NCBI RefSeq assembly: GCF_017833525.1
Contig: NZ_JAFICD010000002.1
Coordinates: 248,001-312,000, forward strand
DNA: 64,000 nt
DNA from: Duganella sp. 1411
GTDB taxonomy: Bacteria > Pseudomonadota > Gammaproteobacteria > Burkholderiales > Burkholderiaceae_D
Direction: 5' to 3'
Shown: in pieces, positions 35,133-43,807 of the stretch
Layout: each line of letters begins with the position of its first letter
How positions within the stretch are numbered: the stretch's first letter is position 1
Program-made: the position numbers and the translations under genes
Notes under the pieces: generated by a model
Databases searched by the model: none
What the model saw: the letters and a program-made list of their open reading frames with translations, nothing else
What the model was told of the DNA's origin: nothing

Positions 35133-35867
35133 ATGCCGGCACCCCGCCCCCCCGCCATCCAGTCCTGCGCCCGCCTCGGCGGCCTGCTCTATCTGGTCAT
35201 CATCGTCATCGGCCTGCTGGGCGAATCGCTGATCCGGGGCAAACTGGTGGTCGGCGGCGATCCCGAGGCGACCGCGCGCGCCATCCTCGCGGCCGAAGGG
35301 CTGTGGCGGCTCGGCGTCGGCGGCCAGGACCTGCTGCTGATCTGCGCCGTCGGCCTGACGCTGGTCTGGTACGTGCTGCTGCGCCCCGTCAGCCAGCACC
35401 TGGCGCTGGCGGTGGTGTTCTTCGGCCTGGTCTCGCTGGCGGTCGAAAGCGTCGGCGCGCTGCACCTGCACGCGGTGCTCACGCCGCTGTCCGGCGCGGC
35501 CTACCTGAACACCGTCGAGCCGCGCCTGCTGCACCTGCTGGCCTACCAATCGATCGTCGCCCACGCCCACGCGTTCGGCCTGGCGCTGGTGTTCTTCGGC
35601 GTCGAATGCCTGATCGTCGGCCACCTGATGCGCCAATCCGGCTACTTCCCCAAGGCCATCGGCCTGCTGATGCAACTGGCCGGCGTCTGCTACCTGGTCA
35701 ACAGCTTCGCCATGGTCCTGTACCCGCCGCTGCAGGACTTGCTGTTCCCCGTCATCTTGCTGCCGTCGTTCATCGGCGAGAGCGCGTTTTGCCTGTACCT
35801 GCTGATCAAGGGCGTCAACCTGCCGGCGTGGGAGCGCCGCGCCGCCGGCGGAGTGCCCGCCGCGTGA
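35133..35867 (+). CDS. DUF4386 family membrane protein
   Basis: 244-residue integral membrane protein with six or seven hydrophobic helices, starting at about residues 14-34 (GGLLYLVIIVIGLLGE). The pattern RLGGLLYLVII, the loop with FGVECLIVGHLM and YLVNSFAMVLYPPL match the DUF4386 family, of unknown function. An AAGGAG site lies just upstream of the ATG at 35133, which fixes the start. It is monocistronic and precedes the tRNA-Leu gene. Confidence 0.8.
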   Translation: MPAPRPPAIQSCARLGGLLYLVIIVIGLLGESLIRGKLVVGGDPEATARAILAAEGLWRLGVGGQDLLLICAVGLTLVWYVLLRPVSQHLALAVVFFGLVSLAVESVGALHLHAVLTPLSGAAYLNTVEPRLLHLLAYQSIVAHAHAFGLALVFFGVECLIVGHLMRQSGYFPKAIGLLMQLAGVCYLVNSFAMVLYPPLQDLLFPVILLPSFIGESAFCLYLLIKGVNLPAWERRAAGGVPAA

Positions 35868-35904
35868 GCGGCGGGTAGCGGACGCGGCCCGGCCGGTATG
35901 GCAG

Positions 35905-35926
35905 TTATGCCATGTTCATGGCATAA
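35905..35926. promoter_or_regulatory. 22-bp perfect palindrome in the tRNA-Leu promoter region
   Basis: Arms TTATGCCATG and CATGGCATAA separated by TT, ending 14 bases before the mature tRNA. The right arm runs into CATAATATT, a plausible -10 box, so the palindrome would cover the tRNA promoter. Confidence 0.55.
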
Positions 35927-35940
35927 TATTGGGCTGTGCC

Positions 35941-36025
35941 GCTCCGATGGTGAAATTGGTAGACACTGCAGACTTAAAATCTGCCGCCGAAAGGCGTGCC
36001 GGTTCGATTCCGGCTCGGAGCACCA
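35941..36025 (+). tRNA. tRNA-Leu (anticodon UAA)
   Basis: Acceptor stem GCTCCGA pairs with TCGGAGC; anticodon stem-loop GCAGA-CTTAAAA-TCTGC gives anticodon TAA; the long variable arm (CGCCGAAAGGCG) is typical of Leu tRNAs; the T-arm GCCGGTTCGATTCCGGC is intact; CCA is encoded at 36023-36025. Leu tRNA genes are common integration sites, and accessory genes follow directly. Confidence 0.97.
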
Positions 36026-36260
36026 CCACCTCATCCGCAAACCTCCGGGGACGTCCCGGATCCTCCCCGCCTCCCAGGGAAATTTCACGTCGGCGTGCGC
36101 CAAATAGCAACCGATGAGCAAGGGTCGCTGTTGCGACAAAACCCGGGCCTATCCCGCAAACACGCGATCACGCAACGCATACGCGGGATTCCCGCAGCGT
36201 CGCGGCGCCCGCATCATGGCATCCTCCTGCAAGCATTCCCCCCCTCCAAAGGAAGCTGCC

Positions 36261-36695
36261 ATGCCCGAACCGACCCTCCCCAATCCTGCGTCCAGCGAGA
36301 CCACCCGCTTCGAATCCGCGCCCGATCCCGACGGCACGCTGATCCCGATTCCGACAGCCGCCGGCGGCAAGGCGATCCGCGACGATGCCCAGGTTACCGT
36401 CAGCCCGCGCGGGCAAAATGGCTACTACGTCAGCATTTACAACGGCGCGCCAAATCCTCCCTCGACCGAGGTCAAAGACTTCCTCAACGAGGTGCTGTCG
36501 GAAGCCCACCAGCAAGCCCTGGAGGAGGCGCTGCTCGAAAGCGCGCCGGCCGTACTGGAATTTTCGCTGGCGGTGGCCGGCGTGCTGGCATCGGTGTTGA
36601 CCACGTCGCCCATCCTGGCGGAAGACTGCTATCGAGGAACGATGGACGACGGCGTCAACGTGACCTACGTGGTATTGACGCCGCACCGGCCATGA
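36261..36695 (+). CDS. Unknown protein, coupled to MACPF-like/LRR gene
   Basis: 144-residue protein of no recognised family. The N-terminal third is Pro/Ser/Thr-rich and probably disordered; the middle has VTVSPRGQNGYYVSIYNG; a helical segment and a hydrophobic stretch (about 98-116, VLEFSLAVAGVLASVLTT) follow. A GGAAGC ribosome site precedes the ATG at 36261. Its stop overlaps the start of the next gene as ATGA, so the two proteins are likely made together and may act together. No cleavable signal peptide at the N-terminus. Confidence 0.65.
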   Translation: MPEPTLPNPASSETTRFESAPDPDGTLIPIPTAAGGKAIRDDAQVTVSPRGQNGYYVSIYNGAPNPPSTEVKDFLNEVLSEAHQQALEEALLESAPAVLEFSLAVAGVLASVLTTSPILAEDCYRGTMDDGVNVTYVVLTPHRP

Positions 36696-38776
36696 GTGCC
36701 GCACCCGGCGAAAAGCGCATCACCGTGCCCTTCGATGGCCACGTGATCGGCCAGGGTGTCAGCGCCGACACGCTGACCCGGCTGGGCACGGCCCTGCAGG
36801 TGGGCCGTGTCAGCGAAAACCAGGTGGCGGACGCCCAGAGCGTGCTGGCACGCTTCCAGATGATCAGCACGCAGGACAGCTTGGAGCGCTCGCTCAATAC
36901 CAGCGTCGAAGTCGACGCGCGCTACGGCTTGTTCAGCGCCGGTGCCAAGGTCGAGTTTGCCCAATCGCAGGCGATCAACAACAAATCCACCTATATCCTG
37001 GCCTCCTGCATTGTCAGCAACGCGCTGCGCTCGGGCAGCGGCTACACACTCGACGCGCGCGCCCAGCCGCTGGTCCAGGCGGGCGACGAGGCGGGGTTTT
37101 TCAGCGCCTTTGGCGAACGCTTCGTCGATGCCTTGCACACCGGCGGCGAAATGCATGTGCTGGTGCGCATCACCTCGTCGAGCGCCGAACACCAGAGCAA
37201 GCTGGCCATCGCCCTGCACGCGGAATATAACGGCCTGGCAACCGGCGGCGGCTTCAAGGCGGCCTATCAAACCGCCACCGCCGACGCCTCCTCCCACAGC
37301 GAAGTGGTGATCGAAAGTTATATCGTCGGCGGCCGCGGCAGCCAGATCCACCTGCCCGGCATCGACGCCGATCAGGTCCGAGCGCTGATCGACACCTTCC
37401 CCGCACAGGTGGCCGAGCACGCGCAGGCCTGGGCCGCCGAGCTGCTCAGCTACGAGGCGCTGGCGCTGCCCTTCCCTCCGCCCGAGGTGGCGGACGACAA
37501 GCGCCGCGTGCTTGACGATTGCCTGACCCGCAAACGGCGCTACTGGTCCATGCTCAGCGATATCGGCCTGGCGCAATCGGACAGCGCGGACCTGTTTTTC
37601 AGCAGCGTGCCCCCGCGCGAAGCGCTGGATGCTCTTGCGAACCGCGTCCGCGCGGTGCTGAACGACCTGATGGCGCACAGCCGTGCCGTGGCATCCGGCG
37701 CCATCGCACCGGCGTTGTTCATCGCCGCCGACGATCCTCAGCCGCCGACGCTGGTGCGGCGCAGTTCGACCAGCTTCGGACGCTGGTGGGACCGGCGCCA
37801 CGATCCGGCACTGCTGTATGACGAAATGGCGATCATCGTCTTCGTCGGCGCGGAGCTGGAAAAGCTGCTCGATCGCCGCGCCACGGACATCGATGCCCAG
37901 ATAGCCGAGCGCGCCTCGCTGCAAGTCACCGAGCTCAACATTATGGACGGCCTGGCGAACCGCTTCACCAGCCTGGAGGCCTTGCCACGCATTCTGGAAG
38001 CGCCGCTGCGGAACATCCGGATCGACTCGACCAGTTTCAACAGCCTGCGCGGTGTGGAAACCTTTTCCAGCGTGATCCAACTATCGGCCTCGGGAACCCG
38101 CCTGACTGACATTTCGCCGCTGGCCAGCCTGGGCGGACTGCGCGACCTCAATATCGCTGACAACGCGATTGACAGCCTGGCCCCACTGGCCGGCGCGGTC
38201 AGCTTGCACGGCCTGAACTGCTCCGGTAACCGGATCGTCACGCTGGAGCCGCTGCGCAAACTGGGCAACTTGCAACACCTGGTGCTCGGCGGCGCCCGCA
38301 ATGAACAGACCGTAGATGGCCAGGTCGTCAAGCCGTGGTCCTTTCTCGACAATCCGCTGGACGACACCGCCGTGCTGGCCGACCTTCCCCTGCTGAGCAA
38401 CATCCTGACCCGGGCCGACCATCTGACATGTGACTTGCACGATATCGGCACCGGCGCGTTGCTCATGACGGCGCAGGCGGCCCGGGTGGGCCGCTCCAAC
38501 CGTTTTGTCGCCACCGCTGCCGACATGCCGGCGTTGACCATTATCGTCTGCTCGCTGTTGTCGCTCCCCGGCGCGGGCGTGGACCGGTTGCTGGTGTCGA
38601 TGTATCTGGAAGGGCGGGATGCGGTGGCGCTGGCGGTGTTCGACACCGAAGACCGCGACAGTACCAGCGCGCTCGGCGCCCTGGGGCCGCTGTTCGAGGA
38701 ACCATCCAAATCACTTCTGTGGTTTCAGTGCGGCCTGTGGCGCGACCCGACGCTGCTGCTCACCTGCCGCCGTTGA
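36692..38776 (+). CDS. Possible MACPF-like protein with leucine-rich repeats
   Basis: 694-residue protein. The N-terminal region (about 35-220) contains FFSAFGERFVDALHTGGEMHV (140-155 core) and ESYIVGGRG, an arrangement resembling the FGxxFVxxxxxGGE core of membrane-attack-complex/perforin-like folds; this similarity is by eye and uncertain. A helical region follows, then internalin-type leucine-rich repeats at about 410-540 (LRDLNIADNAIDSLAPLAG, LHGLNCSGNRIVTLEPLRK). No signal peptide. The combination would suit a pore-forming or defence/effector protein with an LRR recognition part. It is translationally coupled to the small gene before it and lies just after tRNA-Leu. Confidence 0.6.
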   Translation: MSAAPGEKRITVPFDGHVIGQGVSADTLTRLGTALQVGRVSENQVADAQSVLARFQMISTQDSLERSLNTSVEVDARYGLFSAGAKVEFAQSQAINNKSTYILASCIVSNALRSGSGYTLDARAQPLVQAGDEAGFFSAFGERFVDALHTGGEMHVLVRITSSSAEHQSKLAIALHAEYNGLATGGGFKAAYQTATADASSHSEVVIESYIVGGRGSQIHLPGIDADQVRALIDTFPAQVAEHAQAWAAELLSYEALALPFPPPEVADDKRRVLDDCLTRKRRYWSMLSDIGLAQSDSADLFFSSVPPREALDALANRVRAVLNDLMAHSRAVASGAIAPALFIAADDPQPPTLVRRSSTSFGRWWDRRHDPALLYDEMAIIVFVGAELEKLLDRRATDIDAQIAERASLQVTELNIMDGLANRFTSLEALPRILEAPLRNIRIDSTSFNSLRGVETFSSVIQLSASGTRLTDISPLASLGGLRDLNIADNAIDSLAPLAGAVSLHGLNCSGNRIVTLEPLRKLGNLQHLVLGGARNEQTVDGQVVKPWSFLDNPLDDTAVLADLPLLSNILTRADHLTCDLHDIGTGALLMTAQAARVGRSNRFVATAADMPALTIIVCSLLSLPGAGVDRLLVSMYLEGRDAVALAVFDTEDRDSTSALGALGPLFEEPSKSLLWFQCGLWRDPTLLLTCRR

Positions 38777-39132
38777 CGGCCGCCATCCCGGCGTCTTCGA
38801 ACTGTTCCCGGAACAACTTGCGCCCCCTGCAGTGTGAATGCTCAAATACGAGACAGCGGGAGCCTTCCAAAGCCCGTATTCATAGCGAACAGCCGCGTTA
38901 GCTGGCTCCCGCCAGCTCTCGGAAACTTCCGCAGGACTCCGTACTGACTCCGTACTCAGCCTCCAAATTTTTGTTGGCAAAGCCTTGATAAGCTACATGG
39001 GTCAGGATATCGAATAGTGCTAGGTTAAAGCTTTACGCTTCAGGGTCGCATCATGGGTGAGAGAAACGACACAGCTTCAAACCGGAATTGCATGAAGCTA
39101 CAGCGCGAAATTAGGGTTCACGGAGCCAATCG
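38777..39132. other. 356-base intergenic region
   Basis: No gene seen. It contains two copies of GACTCCGTACT about 12 bases apart near 38935-38958 and a slightly AT-richer stretch afterwards. Possibly part of the junction between the tRNA-linked genes and the scar that follows. Confidence 0.5.
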
Positions 39133-39525
39133 ATGAGCACGCCGCCCCTGCCGCTGGCACGCATCGAAAGCCGCATCCTGCTCATTCGCGGCCAGAAGAT
39201 TATGATCGACACCGACTTGGCCGAGCTGTATGGCGTGCCAACCAAACGACTCAACGAACAGGTCAAGCGCAACCAGGAGCGATTTCCGGCCGACTTCCTG
39301 TTCCAGCTCACCGCCGCTGAAAAACAGGAGGTGGTCGCAAATTGCGACCACCTCGCCAAGCTGAAATTCTCGAAGACGCTGCCGTATGCCTTCACCGAAC
39401 ACGGCGCCATCCAGGCCGCCGACAGGCCGTATCCCTCGCCAGGCGAGACACATTGCGGCGGAAAGTCCGACCAGGCTGCCGCCAATGATCAAGACAGGGG
39501 GACGTTCGGTAGCGGGAGTATTTGA
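39133..39525 (+). pseudogene. Truncated ORF6N-domain gene
   Basis: The first 95 or so codons encode an ORF6N/KilA-N-type DNA-binding domain found in phages and mobile elements (MIDTDLAELYGVPTKRLNEQ, NQERFPADFLFQL, YAFTEHGAIQAA). After GAIQAA the reading frame enters unrelated sequence that on the other strand encodes the start of an FAD monooxygenase, and ends 35 codons later. Normal family members are longer, so this is a fusion-truncation product. A rearrangement at about 39420 explains it. Confidence 0.75.
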
Positions 39526-39528
39526 CAT
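39421..39528 (-). pseudogene. 5' fragment of an FAD-dependent monooxygenase gene
   Basis: 36 codons starting at ATG 39528 encode the dinucleotide-binding start of a PheA/TfdB-type aromatic-ring monooxygenase: PPVLIIGGSLVGLSAAMCLAWRG followed by IRPV, with the GxGxxG-type fold core. The similarity stops at about 39421, where ORF6N sequence begins on the opposite strand. The rest of the gene is absent. Confidence 0.65.
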
Positions 39529-39909
39529 GATCCGTCCTTGTTGACAATGCCGGGGCACGGCGAAGGACGAACGAAGCTTCTCGGAAAACGGAAAATACGG
39601 CGGCAAGCGGCCAACTTCCGACGAGAAGACGACGTACGTCCGCCTTCCGTCGCGGTCCGCGGCCCCCATGGGCTCGATTGTGGCTCCGTTTCATCTGGAG
39701 CTGACCGGGGCTCACCAAACCGGTCCACCATTCTCGACATCTCGAGCATAAGTCAACGGCATTTATTGCGCAAGAGTAACGCCAACGTCGAAGATGGTCC
39801 AAGCCGCCGTTGCTATCAGCATCGATCTGCAATGCGTGCCCGCGCCGCGTCAGCTGTGGCGTTGGACGTCGTTCGAGCCGTCGCCCGAGCTCCTTGTCGA
39901 TGCGGAGCG
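39529..39909. other. 381-base intergenic region upstream of scar
   Basis: Lies between the monooxygenase fragment and the end of the ABC exporter operon. Long frames open on both strands but none resembles a protein. Might be further debris of the rearrangement. Confidence 0.5.
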
Positions 39910-41625
39910 CTACGCATGATCTTTCCGTACCGGCCTGAGTGCGGCGGAGTTCACGGGACGCCGCTGCGTTACACGGCCTTCGGCAACGTAAAGAACGGCG
40001 TCCACGGCAAGTTGCGGCGGAAGCGCGTGCGAGGTGAACACGACGGTGGCGCCCCGCTTATGCAGCAGGAACCTCGCGATCAGCGCCACGCGCTCGGAAC
40101 GTTCAAGCGCCGAAAGCGGTTCGTCCAGCACATAAGTCAAGCAATCAGAAAAATACGCTTCGGCCATCAGCAAGCGCTGCTGCTCCGCGTACGTGAGCCT
40201 GGTACACAGCGCGGTCAGCCTGGCGCGGTCCTCCGGTCCGGTCAGGGCATCGGCAAGCGCGGGCAACCCCAAGATGCAAAGGGCCTCGCGTGCCCTGTCC
40301 TGGTCCTCGTCCACAGTGAACAGCGACAGGCTAGCCAGGTAAGCCGTTGGGATCGCCTCTTCGTCCTGGCGCAGGTACATGAGGTCCGCTGCGGCCAAGT
40401 GCAGGTCCGCCGGTCCCGTCGCAGGTCCATTCAGCATGTCCGGGGGCGCGCCAGGCGGACGTTGACCCAACATGATTTCGAGCAGGGTGCTCTTACCCTC
40501 GCCCGAAGCCCCAACCACGGCCGTATGCATGCCGGGCAAGAGCTGGATCGTCTCGACACGCAGCGACCGCATGGAATACGGGATGGCGTAATCCAGACCG
40601 GCGAACTGGAAACCCAATGCCAGCTTGTGTTGCTCCTGGCCTCGGTCGGGCAGCTCGCCGACATAGAAAAGCAGCAGGTATATGTTGGCCAGGCCGCGGC
40701 CGATCGGGGCGGTGAGCTCAGCGATGTACTTAAGCGGGCCCATGAGCATGAGCAGCGTGGTCACGAAACCGACGAACTCGCCCTTGCTCAAACCGTTCTG
40801 CTGATAGCCTTGGCTTGCATAAAGGATGATCAGGCCGAACAGCAGAGCTAGCAGGGCTTGGGTGAAATTGGGCGACAAGGCATTGATGTCGTAGTAGCGC
40901 ATCGACAGGCGCCGGATGCCCGTGAAACTTTGCGCCGCTAGCTGTTCGCCCAGTTGCCCGTACGGCAAGTCGGACCCGGACACGCGCCCGATCAGGCGCT
41001 GGCTTTCGCGCTGTTGGCCGAGCCCGATATGCCATGCGCGCACGCCGAGCCAGGTCAGGATCAGGGCAAACGGCCCCAGGGCCACCACAACGGCCAAGAC
41101 GTAAGTGGGCGCCGTCCATGCCAGCGATGCCATCAGGAAGCAAAACGTGCACAGATTCTTGATAAAGCGACTGGAAAACCGATCGATGAATTCCGTCAGG
41201 TGACGCATTTCAAAGGTCAGGAGATCGAGCATGCGGTGAGACTCCTCGCGCCCCCCCTTGCGCGTATCGAACAGACGGCGCAGCAAGGGTGCCTGGAACG
41301 CCATCATGAGCGCGGTCGACAGCAAGGCAACGCTGTGCACCGCTAGACAGCTCGCCACGCATTTGCCGACCAGGGCCAACAGCACGATGGCCGGTACCCA
41401 GGCCATCGGCAAGCCGGACGCCGCCCCGTCCACCAGGATCTTGGTGGACCACGGAATAATCGGGTCAGTGCTGCTGGCCAAGAGCAGCAGTCCCCCGGTT
41501 TTAAGCAGGAGAGCCCGGTGCGTCCGCACGACTGTGGCGATGAACCGGCGCCACGGGGGCGGCGCCACAGGGTTGGGGTCCGCCACGCCGGTCTGCGCCT
41601 CCGCAGTAGGTAGTTCAATATGCAT
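39910..41625 (-). CDS. ABC exporter half-transporter A (intact Walker motifs, degenerate signature)
   Basis: 571-residue membrane-domain plus ATPase protein of the lipid/peptide exporter class. Six membrane helices occupy about 35-320; the ATPase domain starts at about 335. Walker A GASGEGKST (372-380) and Walker B YVLDEPLSALE (Asp500, catalytic Glu501) are intact, but the signature LSGGQ is replaced by LTYAEQQ (about 476-482). It starts 11 bases inside the preceding gene, which encodes the partner half with the opposite pattern. Together they should form a heterodimer with one active ATP site. Last gene of peptide operon 1; likely exports the mature peptide or gives self-protection. Confidence 0.85.
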   Translation of the reverse strand: MHIELPTAEAQTGVADPNPVAPPPWRRFIATVVRTHRALLLKTGGLLLLASSTDPIIPWSTKILVDGAASGLPMAWVPAIVLLALVGKCVASCLAVHSVALLSTALMMAFQAPLLRRLFDTRKGGREESHRMLDLLTFEMRHLTEFIDRFSSRFIKNLCTFCFLMASLAWTAPTYVLAVVVALGPFALILTWLGVRAWHIGLGQQRESQRLIGRVSGSDLPYGQLGEQLAAQSFTGIRRLSMRYYDINALSPNFTQALLALLFGLIILYASQGYQQNGLSKGEFVGFVTTLLMLMGPLKYIAELTAPIGRGLANIYLLLFYVGELPDRGQEQHKLALGFQFAGLDYAIPYSMRSLRVETIQLLPGMHTAVVGASGEGKSTLLEIMLGQRPPGAPPDMLNGPATGPADLHLAAADLMYLRQDEEAIPTAYLASLSLFTVDEDQDRAREALCILGLPALADALTGPEDRARLTALCTRLTYAEQQRLLMAEAYFSDCLTYVLDEPLSALERSERVALIARFLLHKRGATVVFTSHALPPQLAVDAVLYVAEGRVTQRRPVNSAALRPVRKDHA

Positions 41626-43225
41626 GGCGGCGCTCCTCCCGAGCGTTATCGATGGCATGAAGGGCGCCGCGGTGGGAGCAGACCAGCACGGCGCTGCTGC
41701 GGGCCAGCTTGCGCAGAGAGTCGCAGAAACGTTGTTCGGACTCTGGATCGAGCGCGCTCGTCGGATCGTTGAGCATAACCACGGGCCGGCCCAAGTAAAA
41801 CGCCCTGGCCAGGGCGAGCAATTGGCGCTGTCCACCCGACAGGCGGATGCCTTGCGCGCCGATATGGCTTGCTATGCCCGCCGGCAAGCTTGCCAGCCAC
41901 TCGCCCAGACCGGCCTCGCTCAGGGAAGACCGGACACGCTCCGGATCGGGTTTAGCATCGCAGGCGACGTTGGCCGCCAAGTCGGCTTCGTACAACGGCA
42001 CGGCGCTGTTCGCATAAAAACAGGTCTCGGCCACCGCGTCGACCGCCATGCCGCTCAAGTCAACGCCGCGCCAGTGCAGGGCAACGGAAGGGTCCCGCCT
42101 GCCCAGCATGATCGCTTCGCAGGCGCGCATGACGACCATGCCTTGCACGCCGTCGACGACGGTGATGGCACCGGCGGCGACGGCCAGCAGGCCCGCGCCG
42201 CCCGCCGCATCCAACCAGCGCGCCTCCAGCACCGCCGCCGCACCGTCCTCGCCTGCCGGCGCGGCGCTGTGCCGCGCCGGCGCGCCGTGCCCGGTATCGA
42301 CCCAGCGCTGGCCCACGGCGCCGCGCAACACGGCCGCATGCGCCTCCACCAAGTCGCGCAGGGGCGCGTGCAAAAGAAACAAATTGGTCGCAATGGCCGC
42401 AAGCGTGGCGGCGTCCGTGCCGATCAGCCCGGCCTGCACGAGATAGATCAGCATCACTAGCGAGAAACCGAGAAACATCTGGGTCAACGGCACCAGCGTC
42501 CCGGCCCGCAGATACATCGTGCGGTAATGACTGGCCACGGTTCCCGCGAGGCCTTGCGCGGCACTGTGCTGCGGTTCCAGGTTCAGACACAGTCGCCCCA
42601 GCAAACTGGCCGCGCTGGCCGCATCGGAACAGTGGGCCAGCATCTGCTGATTCGAGCGCACATAGTTCACTGCCGCCCGCTCATAATGGGCGCCGAGCCG
42701 AGCACACACCCACGCAGTTGGCACCAGCATCGCCGTACAGATCAGTGCGACCAGGGGCTGGAGGTAGGCCAGGCTGGCCAGCAAGGCCAGCAGATTAAAG
42801 CCGCTGCGGATGTACTTGACAATCACCTTCTCGATTAAATCGGTCGACTGCCTGGCTTCACTGAGCAAGCCGATGAGCAGATGACTGGTGGCGCCATCGG
42901 CACCGCCCCCCCTGCGCTTGAGCGCGAACATGTCCTTCTGAATAGTCACAAGGACGTCCGCCGCGAGGGCCGCCATGATGCGCCCGGTACCGAACACGAA
43001 CGTCCCGCGCAAGGCGTAGATACAGGCAAAAAGCAAAATCCCGAGCGCCGGCCCACCTTGTTGGCCGCGCATGAAATACTGGTCGACCACCTCTCGGGTG
43101 TAAAGCACCAGCGCTGGGTCCATCAGACCGATGCCGATCATGCCAGCCAAGGCCAGCAGGAAACGGCCCGGTACCTGCCAGGCACGTTCCAGGGCGCGTG
43201 TAAAGGCCCGATAGGGATGTGTCAT
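41615..43225 (-). CDS. ABC exporter half-transporter B (canonical signature, degenerate Walker A)
   Basis: 536-residue partner of the following gene. Membrane domain about 15-300, ATPase domain from about 330. The Walker A position reads VDGVQGMVVMRACEA with no GxxGxGKS/T, and Walker B reads VVMLNDPTSALD, lacking the usual Asp-Glu. The signature is perfect: LSGGQRQLLALARA (462-475). Alone it could not hydrolyse ATP; with partner A it completes the active composite site. The ATG at 43225 has a GGAGG site; the longer upstream frame is not credible. It lies 290 bases below the precursor gene, with a strong hairpin between. Confidence 0.85.
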   Translation of the reverse strand: MTHPYRAFTRALERAWQVPGRFLLALAGMIGIGLMDPALVLYTREVVDQYFMRGQQGGPALGILLFACIYALRGTFVFGTGRIMAALAADVLVTIQKDMFALKRRGGGADGATSHLLIGLLSEARQSTDLIEKVIVKYIRSGFNLLALLASLAYLQPLVALICTAMLVPTAWVCARLGAHYERAAVNYVRSNQQMLAHCSDAASAASLLGRLCLNLEPQHSAAQGLAGTVASHYRTMYLRAGTLVPLTQMFLGFSLVMLIYLVQAGLIGTDAATLAAIATNLFLLHAPLRDLVEAHAAVLRGAVGQRWVDTGHGAPARHSAAPAGEDGAAAVLEARWLDAAGGAGLLAVAAGAITVVDGVQGMVVMRACEAIMLGRRDPSVALHWRGVDLSGMAVDAVAETCFYANSAVPLYEADLAANVACDAKPDPERVRSSLSEAGLGEWLASLPAGIASHIGAQGIRLSGGQRQLLALARAFYLGRPVVMLNDPTSALDPESEQRFCDSLRKLARSSAVLVCSHRGALHAIDNAREERRHAY

Positions 43226-43396
43226 TAGCCCTCCATGAGAAGTGAACTGGTCAAATACCGTGCATGAACCTCCCTGCAGCGAACGGGTAAATCCATGACG
43301 AAGGCGAAGGATTCCCAACCGGGCGCGCACGGCGCTATTTTTGCCGCCAGCTGGTCCACTAAATATCCGTTTGGTGCCGAGGTATGTCCGATAATG

Positions 43397-43426
43397 CAGG
43401 CGCGTCGGGTTGCCCCGACACGCCTG
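43397..43426. promoter_or_regulatory. Strong hairpin between precursor 1 and exporter genes
   Basis: A 13-position stem with 12 pairs (one C-A mismatch) and a TTGC/GCAA loop. No T-run follows on the minus strand, so it is more likely an RNA-processing or attenuating structure that sets precursor above exporter expression than a full terminator. Confidence 0.65.
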
Positions 43427-43514
43427 CGAGGGGCGCATTCTCGATAGTCAGAACCAATGATCCGGGACTCAATATCGTAGTAGCAGATCGATCGCGCCCC
43501 GCACTGCTAGTCGA

Positions 43515-43676
43515 TCAATTTGGCGGGTCTTCTTTGTGTTTGGCTTCATACTGGCTGTAGCCGCCACCGATCACGTTGCTGATCTGCGATTCGACCAGCT
43601 CGGCGAGACGGTCGATTTCGACTTTTGCGTGAAAGTCTTGTTTTCCAGCTTCAAGTGCTTTGAGAATGTCAGACAT
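43515..43676 (-). CDS. RiPP precursor peptide 1 (double-glycine leader)
   Basis: 53-residue peptide. The leader (1-38) ends in the block ELVESQISNVIGG; cleavage after Gly38 would release the 15-residue core GYSQYEAKHKEDPPN. The same block ELVESQISNVIGGGYSQY is found in precursor 2 at 59941-60144. The core has two Tyr in Y-x-x contexts suited to radical SAM crosslinking, and many charged residues. An AAGGAG site with normal spacing precedes the ATG at 43676. Two radical SAM genes lie directly upstream and an ABC exporter downstream. The GG motif fits the C39 peptidase exporter at 53853-56003, since the local exporter has no peptidase domain. Product unknown. Confidence 0.85.
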   Translation of the reverse strand: MSDILKALEAGKQDFHAKVEIDRLAELVESQISNVIGGGYSQYEAKHKEDPPN

Positions 43677-43807
43677 CCTAACTCCTTGGTTTGACAAAAT
43701 AAACCCGCCGCCGAAGCAGCAGGAACGACAACAGGCTGACGCGCATCTCGACGAGTTGCTCGCCCCCTGTATTCTTTCGTGGCGCCGGATCGTGTTCATC
43801 CACCAGC

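Noticed and set aside
35905..36025. tRNA-Leu 3' end as a proven attachment site
   Set aside because: No second copy of the tRNA 3' end and no integrase gene were found in the window, so the island boundary remains only a suspicion.
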